Source: Rhynchonema sp. JSB1_4 (taxonomy: Eukaryota; Nematoda; Chromadorea; Monhysterida; Xyalidae). From it: a stretch of DNA of 64,000 bases. Location of the stretch: positions 59,315 to 123,314 of the forward strand of contig JASAMV010000544.1 in NCBI GenBank assembly GCA_030248065.1, read 5' to 3'. A model generated the notes under the pieces. That model was not told the DNA's origin. It searched no databases and was given only the letters and a program-made list of their open reading frames with translations. The position numbers were made by a program, and so were the translations under genes. Each line of letters opens with the position of its first letter. Position 1 is the stretch's first letter. This document shows positions 24,101 through 32,700 of the stretch, piece by piece.

Positions 24101-26178
24101 CCAACCCCCATTTTCTCTGCCATTTATTTTTCACCTGCTGGAAAATGATTTAATACGGGGTTCATTAAAATGTCTTAAAAGAAGCATTATCATTCAAAAC
24201 GCTTGTTACAGCGGTGGGAATCGGGCCGGGTTACTTCGGTCCGGCATGGCCGGATTCAGAAAAAGTCAGCCCGGTCCTATCCGGCCCGATTTTTTGGGCC
24301 GGGTTTTTCTGATTGTATTTTGAAGCAAACGTCGGGTGTGAAAAGTTTGTTTCTGTTTGTTGAAATCATTGATATTTACACATTGAAAACATAAACAAAA
24401 ACATCAAAAAGCTTGTCTGTGAGAAGCTTCGAACTCGTGGCTCTCACAACCACAGTCAGATATGCTTGCCACTGTGCTAAAGACGCCGACAGCCAAGCCG
24501 CCTTACGATACATTATAAACGTAATGATCGGGCCAGGAGCGACGCACTCACCGAGAGAGCGCAAAGTCCCTAATACAACACACACACAGCTGGGGTATTA
24601 TGCAACAACTCATGTGCTGAAGCAATCTTTTGTGTGTGTGTGTGTTGCAGGGTTGCGTGCTTTTTTTGGGGCTTGGTCTTTTTTGTCCGCGAAAATTCCT
24701 CCGCCAACCAACTTGGTTTTCTTTTTCAAAAATAAGAAACTAGACCAACCCCCAACCGGAACTAGCAGGTGTTTTCAACATGCTGTAACTCAACGTACAT
24801 AGCGTTTTGAGACAAAATTTTTGGTGAATGTTTAGAATAGTTTGCCAGCTACACGCTGCACACAAAAAGGGGGTTGGTCTTTGGTTGGGGCTTGGTCTTA
24901 TTTTTACTGATACCGACGGTATGTCCAATGTCCGCAGTCCGCAGTCCGCATCTACCTGGCCGCACTTGCGGACTGCGGACTGCGGACAATCGAAACATTT
25001 CTTTGATTGTGTTTGCAAGTAAGCATACAACTACAGGGTTGTACATATGTAAACTTCAACATCGTGCATAATACTGTGTTGTCTTCTGCTGTTGTCTGTA
25101 ACATCCATGTAATATCTGTCAACTCACAATAATCGACAGCCAACACACACACAACTGACGGCTGCCACGTAAAACACACACAACAAACACAGAATAAGGA
25201 CACACACATTAGAATGTTTCATGGTATTGAATGGCAGGCAACAGGGTTGGATTTCACGTTGCAATATATTCACATCACAACACTGTAGTTGTATATCGCA
25301 CTAGCAAACACAATAAAAAAATGTTTCGATTGTCCGCAAACCGCGGTCCGCAAGTGCGGCCAGGTAGATGCGGGCTGCGGACTGCGGACATTGGACATGG
25401 TTTTTTTCAGTCCGCAGTCCGCATCTACCTGGGCGCCCTCATCGCAAGTCCGCGCGCGCTAATTTTGCGTCACCCTGAGAGGCGATAATTGATTGGTTGC
25501 TACATTCTTATGTGCATAACGCTTGCAGCGCGCCCACGAGCGGCGGCGTTGAAAAGCGTCTACACGATTCATTACGGACTGCACCTTGGATTGGAAGAGA
25601 AGCGTTCCAAAGTCTTTTGAGAACAAAAAATTTCTTACTCCAACTGGGATTCGAACGCACGTCTTCCGAATATCCGTGACATAGCTCTGACCAGAAAGCA
25701 TAAACTCCGAAAAACTCAGAAAGTAAAAAGAACATGTACCCCAAGCCTCAAAAGTAACAAACGACTGGAAGTGGTTTTTTGAACATTTGTAAAATTCGAC
25801 ACGACAGGACGCGACACAAAGTTTGCACGGGTGTCCCATGGAATTGATCGAAAAGCACACCGACCCCTTCCCCGTTAAACACTTTGAATGCAAACCTGGA
25901 CAGTTGTGCTTCACCACACAAATCGGCACGACTGCGGCACCAAAGTTATAGTTGGTAATTTGCACGTCCGAATCCGGCTCCCATTTTCCCTCTTTGAACA
26001 CGTAGATATTGTTGTTATTCTCATGCTTGCTCTGATCGTACCCACCGACAACCACCAATCGATCGCCAACGAGCAACATGTGGTGGTAATCTAGTGGCAG
26101 TGTGGCATCAGGCATGATTGTCCAATTGGTTCGTGGGTCGTAGCGCTCACACGAGGACACATCATAGCCACCACAGAC
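15152..26178 (-). CDS. Type I membrane protein with kelch and sushi (CCP) modules, 5' end missing
   Basis: Proposed exons on the minus strand: 26178-25896 (kelch), 23739-23536 (sushi), 20496-20293 (sushi), 17639-17433 (sushi), 16864-16791 plus 16690-16567 (one sushi split by a phase-0 intron), 16332-16132 (sushi), 15782-15647 (transmembrane), 15522-15442 and 15299-15152 (tail, stop TGA). Phases close exactly to 553 residues. Most module exons are symmetric 1-1. The kelch part has GGYD, YHHMLLVGDRLVVVGGYD and KEGKWEPDSD. Each sushi shows four Cys with a Trp in most (for example VCDNK, KARC, TVAC, SKW, GAC). The helix is about FMSGFAVTSVILWIGIGAI, followed by WCWWKRRQKKEKE. The last intron has a CAGCAG (NAGNAG) acceptor. 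Linking the kelch exon to the sushi exons rests on phase and strand only. The exon at 26178 may also continue past 25896 into a Cys-rich stretch (about 25895-25780). Upstream kelch exons were not found. Confidence 0.68.
17284..17416. repeat. Foldback beside a sushi exon
   Basis: CGCATAACGCGTTGATCAC at about 17307-17325 and GTGATCAACGCGTTATGCG at about 17370-17388 are inverted. Matching flanks extend outward (TGCTTGTC and GTCACAAGCA). It lies in the intron next to the exon ending at 17433. Confidence 0.8.
17839..18386. mobile_element. Non-autonomous hAT-like element with 8-bp target duplication
   Basis: It starts CAGGGTTGAAA and ends GAAACAACCCTG. The exact flanking repeat is GGTTGGCC (17831-17838 and 18387-18394). 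The right half repeats the backbone seen at 3740-3960. The tandem duplication begins inside this element at 18273, so copy 2 carries only its right part (21516-21629). Confidence 0.92.
18521..18629. repeat. Hairpin with GCGAAATTTCGC words
   Basis: GGCCGCTCTCTGACA and TGTCAGAGAGCGGCC are the inverted ends, with GCGAAATTTCGCC repeated inside. A second copy lies in duplication unit 2 at about 21764-21872. Confidence 0.75.
18826..18960. repeat. GAGCGAA / CGCTCTTCGCGC word cluster
   Basis: The words GCGAA, TTCGC and CGCTCTTCGC recur in both orientations. A related cluster lies at 19485-19645, and both recur in duplication unit 2 (22069-22203 and 22728-22888). Open frames here reflect the repeat only. 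Confidence 0.75.
19667..19865. repeat. Long hairpin with GGTGTAAA words, unit 1
   Basis: ATTTTCGAAACGGTGTAAAG at the left is mirrored by ACACCGTTTCGAAAAT at the right. Inside, GGTCGGTGTAAGCTCGG and GGTGTAAACATGAAACAT are mirrored. The transcript would fold into a stem of about 80 bp. Confidence 0.88.
20579..20765 (-). repeat. Dispersed repeat, copy 1 (GGTTGGTCTTATTTTTAC type)
   Basis: On the minus strand this begins GGATATGATATTTCAAAG and ends GGTTGGTCTTATTTTTAC plus TGATACCGACG. The same sequence occurs at 23822-24008 (minus, duplication copy) and, diverged, at 26896-27083 (plus). Confidence 0.8.
21178..21245 (-). repeat. tRNA-like fragment, unit 1
   Basis: The minus strand reads TAGCACAGTGGCAAGC (box A-like) and GAGTTCGAAGC (box B-like) at tRNA spacing. 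It is duplicated at 24421-24488. It does not share the body of the SINE-like copies at 8925 and 25590. Confidence 0.5.
21516..24756. repeat. 3.24 kb tandem duplication, copy 2
   Basis: It differs from copy 1 by about three scattered substitutions (for example near 22199, 22318 and 23119), one GT unit in the microsatellite near 24631 and small homopolymer differences. It carries a second complete sushi exon (23536-23739, minus) with the same 1-1 phase. The near-identity means a very recent duplication or an assembly artefact. Confidence 0.97.
22910..23108. repeat. Long hairpin with GGTGTAAA words, unit 2
   Basis: Second copy of the hairpin at 19667-19865, carried in the tandem duplication. 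Confidence 0.88.
24890..25440. repeat. GGACTGCGGACTGCGGAC word repeats, inverted blocks
   Basis: GTCCGCAGTCCGCAG followed by CATCTACCTGGCCG, and its reverse complement, occur at about 24932-24990 and 25335-25432.  A further block lies at 20530-20562 and is duplicated at 23773-23805. Each is next to the AGACCAACCCC or GGTTGGTCTT phrase, suggesting one element family. Confidence 0.75.
25590..25690 (-). mobile_element. tRNA-headed SINE-like element, copy 2
   Basis: The minus strand has GGTCAGAGCTATGTCACGG and box B GTTCGAATCCC, then the body AAATTTTTTGTTCTCAAAAG plus ACTTTGGAA shared with the copy at 8925-9036. The tRNA stems are degraded. Confidence 0.6.
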
Positions 26179-26417
26179 CTGTATTGGGAACAAAGCACGT
26201 GGCGAACTTTGATGGCATAATGCCAAACACCAATATAAATTGAATATCACAATCATAATGGGACGACCAAAGCACACATTGAGCCGTATCAACCTTGAAG
26301 GTCTGCCGAAACCAGACGTTTATTCACACGAGTCGTTTATTCGTTCAAGGTCTTTATTCGCTTGGTCTTTTATTCGCATGTGTGCATATACAGTATGCCA
26401 TACTAATGGGGTGTGTA

Positions 26418-26512
26418 GCGCACGTTATCCACTGCGGCGCACGTTATCCACTGCGGCGCACGTTATTCACTGTGGCGCACGTTATTCGCTGTGGCGCACG
26501 TTATTCACTGAC
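26418..26512. repeat. Five tandem 19-bp units
   Basis: The unit is GCGCACGTTATYCACTGYG repeated five times, with single copies of TTATTCG-type words upstream (26321-26390). It begins to decay after 26512 (ACGCAAGTTATATG). Confidence 0.9.
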
Positions 26513-26542
26513 GCAAGTTATATGCGGCCTGTGCCGCACGTT

Positions 26543-26893
26543 ATTGGTATCACAATGACCGTATAAGAATTCATCAAATCGATCGTGATTCACAGTAAAA
26601 ATGCAATATTTAGGTCCATTTGGGCGCTCGCGCCTAAATGCACCTAAACGCACCTGAATATTGCATTTTTGCTGTGATTTTCACGTTCAGTCACTCTTAA
26701 CCACTGTTCTATTTGTGATTCTCACAAAACATTTTCAACTGAAAATAATCCAGCGTTGCTGCGGGCCTGAAACATTTTGATGACAGCATTCTTTGTGTGT
26801 GATCGTGCAACGCAACGTCACCGCCCTGTCACTTTCCCTCCTTACGATTCAAAAAAAATTTGACCAATTCTTATGAAGTCATTGTGCGACCAA
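26543..26893. mobile_element. MITE, family ending ATTGGTCGCACRATGAC, copy 3
   Basis: The left end ATTGGTATCACAATGAC is diverged; the right end is ATTGTGCGACCAA. Both have ATAAGAATT-type inner repeats. The interior has a GCAATATTTAGG hairpin and a core like copy 1, reversed. Confidence 0.75.
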
Positions 26894-26895
26894 CT

Positions 26896-27083
26896 TGGAT
26901 ATGATATTTCAAAGTCTACTTTCGTTTCTATGATGAGCAACATGCTCCCTTACGTAACCATGCCAAAGATCAGTCTACCGAACCAAACCATGTTGGAAAT
27001 AGAGTCAGGCCAACTTCAACACTTTTTTCTCGAAAAAGTGGTTTTGAGGGTTGGTCTTATTTTTACTGATACCGACGATGTGT
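26896..27083 (+). repeat. Dispersed repeat, diverged copy (GGTTGGTCTTATTTTTAC type)
   Basis: It matches the reverse complement of 20579-20765 with scattered differences and abuts the right end of the MITE at 26543-26893. Confidence 0.75.
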
Positions 27084-27725
27084 TTATCTAAGCATGAGTC
27101 GACATGGCTGACCGGCTCGGCCTATTCCGAGTGCTCCTACAAGTGCCCATAAGCAGGGTTGGAAAAAAAATTTATTAGAGCACTGTTTTTAAAAAAAAAC
27201 ACAAAGAAATATTTTTTTGACAAAAAATTTTTTAATTAGAAAAAGTAGCGCAATCGTGAATCTGGTGAAATGGAGGCGCTACACAAAAATTTTTGAAAAC
27301 ACAAAATTTTTCGTCACGTGACCCCTCACGTGGGGATCATCAACGCATGTACGAAGGCGATTCGGTTATTCTAGCAGGATCTGAACGTGACGTGGACTCG
27401 ACACGACTATTTTATCTATCAGTGTCTGTCGGTAGTATAAATATCACGCGGACTTGGGGGCGACTAACTGCGTAGGTTGTCACAGGATACTAAATTTCAC
27501 GTGCCAAACATAGATGATAATGATTCACCGACAATAGGAGGCGATTATCGTTTATGTATTGTAGCTAGTAAAGTTCTGATCAAAGGAGCGATGTACCGGA
27601 GAATGCCAAACATGCTCCTCCAAAAAGCCGCCACTGGAAACAAATTAGTTGTTCTGAATAAGCACGCCGCATCTGCAAACATTTTTATTCATGTCTCACA
27701 TGCTTATACAAAGGATTGTGTGACA

Positions 27726-28893
27726 AAGTCGTGCCTTTGCGGTATCGTCGCCTTTATTAATAACGTCGTCCTTTTTGTCATGGTCGCGCGTTATTTGGAT
27801 ATCGTCGCGCGTAACCAACATGTGGTATAAACAGGACAGATGCGCACACAGATCGCTGTTATCACATGCCAGAATATACTGTTGAACTTAAAAATAATCA
27901 GATAACAAGATTATTAGGTCACGTGCTGCTCCTGGTGTCGAAAGCTGATCTCATGGCCAAGTTGAATGAAATAAGAAAACTGCACGATTCGCGGCTATTA
28001 TCATGCAAACAAACAAAAAGCACACATGGCATAACTATTAATAATAGTGACCGTATTCAATCAAACTTTAACCGATTTTCGTGATCTAAACTTTAATGTA
28101 ATCCGACAGCCACGCTCATCAGCACCATTACTGAATCAGAACAATGATTGTCAGATAAGCTTTGTTTACAGCTGCATTTGTGTACCTGTGGTGGTATACA
28201 GTATGTATGTATAACGCTTGTTAACGTTCCTGTTCGTTGGTTCACTGTCTTTGATGTTCAAGTGTATCCTTGATGTTCAGGCACATCAATCTGATGCAAT
28301 CAATGTTCAGCGAGGTCTCCAGCGTTGAGAATGAAATCCATTATTTGAATCTTGTGTCAATGCATAGCCCCATTCCTCATTCTATGATGATGAGCTTGGA
28401 AGATTAGACATAATGTGAATTGAGCATAGTGTTCTTGCCTGTTTCCCTCTGTTCCAGCTAAATCTGTCATTTCTTCAGGCCTGATGGTGTTTTACAGCTG
28501 TTATGTTATTCTTGCATATGTACATGTTCATTGATACATCTCATGTCCACTGTTGTTCATAATCTGTCTATACACATGTACATGTCTATCATATCTGTTG
28601 TTCTTGCTTCCTGACACTTGCGCGATATTTTCACTTATCGGCTTTGTGTTCCCTCTGTTTCTTCATGATATTTTCAGGAATGTACTGTACTCTCATCTCA
28701 GTTCGTCCTGACCATACATCATGTTGCCTTTTGCGCTGATAAAATAATACACAGGTACAGTATGTACATACGTACTACCTGGCAGTCAGTACACATTTAT
28801 GGTTACGCGCGACGTTATCCATTTATGCGCGACGAAGACCTAAAGGACGACGTTGTTAATAGGAACGACGATACCGCAAAGGGCGACGATGTC
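27726..28893. mobile_element. Element with about 95-bp imperfect terminal inverted repeats
   Basis: The left arm 27726-27822 (GGTATCGTCGCC, TTAATAACGTCGTCCTTT, GTCGCGCGTTA) is mirrored by the right arm 28800-28893 (TTACGCGCGACG, AAAGGACGACGTTGTTAA, GGCGACGA). The interior of about 1 kb has no coding frame of note. Confidence 0.75.
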
Positions 28894-29221
28894 GCCGGAC
28901 CATACAAAGTGCGGGCATATTTGGGAAATTGATTGAAACCTCATATTCGATGTGAATCCTAAGATGATCCGCCAGGGGGCGTACTTGGCGTTCTCCGGTA
29001 CCTGATCCCCCTAAAAAGAGCCCCTGTGAATGATGCTCTCAAGACACTGTATGAAATGGAAAGTTTCTGTTCATGATCATGCGCCAGTATACGTACACTT
29101 GTATGTACACATGGTGCCTATTAGTTTCCATACGTTCTGTATAACCCTTTCACAGATTGGTGGGGCTACAATATTGAAAACTATGGGGCCGAAGAAAGCA
29201 TGCACTGACTTATCATTTAAA

Positions 29222-29644
29222 AACTGAGGTCCATCACTTTTTTATGAGTCATTTTGGCGGTCAAACTAAGCGCCACAGGCGCGATTTTGGGAAATTTGAC
29301 CCAACCTAGAAAAAAATTTCTAAAATTTATGCCTCAAAAAGGCCATTTTTGGAAGAATTAGGAAAAAATAGTACCTGAAAATTGCCTGAAATCGGTCATT
29401 TCCCGCTTTTTCCCGTCCTTCGACCATTTCCCGCGCGGGAATTCCCGTCAGTAATTCCCGTGAAATTTCCCGCGGGAAACGGGAAATCGAAGCGATCAGA
29501 TCATCTTTTGTTGGATTTTCTTCTTTAGCGGAAATTTTTGATTTTTGGGTATGTATGGGAAATGTCTCGAAAATTTCGATTTCTCAACGACACCACTGGT
29601 GATTTGACTAATAGAGCCCCTTCTATCTATTTAGGTTTTTACGG
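29222..29644. repeat. Backbone repeat with TTTCCCG/CGGGAA words
   Basis: GCGCCACAGGCGCGATTTTG and TGCCTCAAAAAGGCCATTTT match the hAT-like element at 3068-3970. A TTTCCCGCGCGGGAATTCCC cluster follows at 29400-29490. AACGACACCACTG (end near 29599) matches the ends of the elements at 36779 and 38564, and TATTTAGGTTTTTACGG at 29626-29644 matches the ends in the 53.5-57.6 kb cluster. Confidence 0.6.
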
Positions 29645-29731
29645 CTCCAAATCCTAAGTTGGCCCCTACAGGAAAAATAGCCCCCCCCCAACATTGCTGT
29701 TGATCCAACTGTCGTCCGATGACTTTTGTAG

Positions 29732-32700
29732 AGTTCACTAAACTTGTGCCACTGGCTCGAACTGTGCAAAGTTGGCAACTACGCTGAGCTCTGGCGTTGT
29801 TTGGCCGACTATTTTTCCTTCCAAGTGCCGGTCGTGTTTGCATCGAATCATCAGGTGAGAAAGAACAGAATTGGATCGTTTTTTTGGAGACCGTTATCTC
29901 GCACCGTTGCTCAGCGACTGAAATCAATGACTGTCGATCATTTTGTCTCAGGAGCCCTGGAACATTTCCATGAACGATGACGAGCTTCTGAAAACGTTGC
30001 TGTATCCGTTGGCTGCGCTGTTGACAAACGACAAAAACGTCAGTGCTGTTCATTCCATGAAAACAAAACGTGTCAATGACTATATTTCAATAAAAAAATT
30101 AATATTTGCAGGCGACCAATCTGTCTGATTATGCTCATAAACTTGGTCCACAGCCCAGACAACCCGGTCAAATATGCGGCCATGTGTTCAAAGCGGGTGA
30201 AGTGACGTATAGTTGCAAGTTGGCTATTAATTGTTTTCGTCTTTTGTTATTAGTTAACGCTTCCCTTAAGGTTTTTTAAAAATAACAACTTTATGTCTGT
30301 TCCTCAGAGAATGTGCCAACGATCCAACGTGTGTCATGTGCCATCCGTGTTTCACGAACAGCGAGCATAAAAAGCATCGATATACGGTATGTTGATGAAA
30401 AATATAGTTTTCAGTTTATTTACATTTTGACTTTCTTTCATTAGTTTTTTTGTGCAATTTGTGCCCAAATTTCTTGGTACCTGGTGGATTTATAGTTGTC
30501 CGCGCGGACAGCGCGAACAACTGCAAAATGTGCGGCCACACGCTACAGCCCCATTCTGTAATTTAGCAACGTTTCTGGCGTCTGTGTGTTACGTCTGATC
30601 TACTGAAACAAAACAAGAGCACAAAACGCATTTTAGTTGAGACATTGAAAAACTGAACAACAAGTAATTTGCTCGCGAACAGAGCCGCGAACACTTTGAG
30701 GCGGGAAGATGCTGCTGCTCGTGTGTGGTGTACAGCAGTAAACTGAGAATGGCACGTATGAGCTTCGAATGTGTTTGTGCATCAATTAATTACCAGTTCT
30801 GAACAAAATTTTAACCTTGAAATTTTGCCAAAAAAGTTAATTTTTTTCAACTTCGTCAATTTTGTTCGCGGCGAACACTTTTTGTCCGCGACGAACACTT
30901 GAATTTTTGTGTACCGCGCTCATTAATTTTATTGTGTGATTGAGGGATAGTTCTGATTGTGTTTATTCCATTTCATGCGAATTTGAACAATTTCACACAC
31001 GCATACAGAAACAGAACCCAACAACTTTCTGTTGTTCGCGCTGTCCGCGCGGACCACTATAATTCCACCTAAGTTACTAAAACTGCAGATGCACACGAGC
31101 GGCGGGTCGGGTTACTGCGATTGCGGCGACATCGAAGCGTGGTCGACGGCGGTGTACTGCAAGCTGCACGAACCGTGTGATTCGATCACACAAACGGATG
31201 AGCCCATGGACACTGGCATTGCGGCAGCGTCAAATGCAAACACCGTTAGTGGCGTACACCCTCCCGATTTTATGGTAAACCTTGCTGAACCTCAAATGTA
31301 TGTCAAATCTGCCGTTTTTATGATGACCCTCACTCCGAGCCATGAAGCCGTTTGTGAAATATGTCCGACCGTCTCCAATCTGCCGTTAGGTTAGCTTTCC
31401 GTGGTGAATATCCATCCTTCGTACATCGTACATAGTAGCCGAAAATCGCGTGGCTCTATTATGTCGTCGCGCTCTTCTAATTTTAACATTCTTCTGATCA
31501 ATTAACATAAACAAAACAATATCACTGACACGCCCATTGTTTATGTTCTCTTGCATTTCATTCCCAGCTTCCCGACTCGGACGCCAATCGTCTACGTACA
31601 ATCGCCCATCAATTGTTGTCCTACTGCATTCAGTTGTTATGCACCGACTCGACTGACACGCTGCCCGCTTTGTTGGGCCTAAATCCGGCGCCTAATCTTG
31701 ACTATCCCTATCAAACCATTTTATTCAACGACGAAACGCACACTTATGATGGGGTTCGTGTTTGCATATTTTTTTTTGTTTCGGTGTCCCTTTTTTGAAC
31801 GGCACTGATGATGTGAACAATAGATAGGGACATCCGATTGATAATGACGATTTGTCTATGAACCTTGAGAGACACTCTGAGGTGCTTGTGTTTGCACAAA
31901 TTAAAATATTTTGTCACGACATTTTTTTCATCTTTTTTCTCGGTAATATTTTAGGTGATTCGAGCTCTTGAGCTGGCGATTAGCTGCACGGACCAGCAAG
32001 CAATGTTGCTCGCAACGATTGTTGATCGAGAGGTAAGGCTAAGGCGCATGGTCTTCTCATACACACTTTTTATTTCATTCACATTTTGTTTATCCAGGGT
32101 CGCAGCAGCGTGCGATCGGGCTCGAAAGATTGGTGTCAGAAAGCGAAGAATGAAATTCAGGTAATTACAAAATATTAGTTGTAAAGGTTATCATTCATTT
32201 TTTAAATGTAGGAAAAACCCGACTAAAAGTTTTATGGTAGAGTATTTTTCAGCGTCGAACATCGAAAGACCGCAACGATCGAACGGGCAAATCCGGTCCG
32301 TTGACCGTTGAGGTGATGGAGTCGAGTCTGGTCTCACATCAGACGTTTGCCATACATTTGTTGGCTCAATTGACCGCATGGGGGCAGGAGCTAGGTTGGC
32401 TTGTTTTGATAAGTTATTTCATGGTGGCTTTGATAATTCCTACGTCGACGCACACGCAAACACTTCATGCGTAGTTCATCTCGTGTTACATGGAAACTTT
32501 TCTGGGGTTCCGATTTTTGTGGTGATCGATTACGTCTTCGTATTGTTTCGTTGGTGTCAATAGTTTATTTAGTGCTTGTATTGAAACATACTTGGGGTTT
32601 GCGATACACATCCCTTCCTACTGTATCGGTATCATTAGGCTGTTTAGTGCTAGCTAATCCCGTTTCTGTCGACCGTGCCCTACTCGTATTTTGCAGTTGG

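Larger units (their letters stand above)
27084..29731. other. Region between the divergent kelch/sushi and UBR genes; repeats, no exon recognised
   Basis: First exons of both flanking genes are expected here or further away, but none could be identified. A hAT-like left end (CAGGGTTGGAAAAAAAA) starts at 27154 without a matching right end. An inverted-repeat element spans 27726-28893 and a backbone fragment lies at 29222-29644. Confidence 0.5.

Noticed and set aside
26418..26512. CRISPR-like array
   Set aside because: The units are contiguous with no spacers, in animal DNA.
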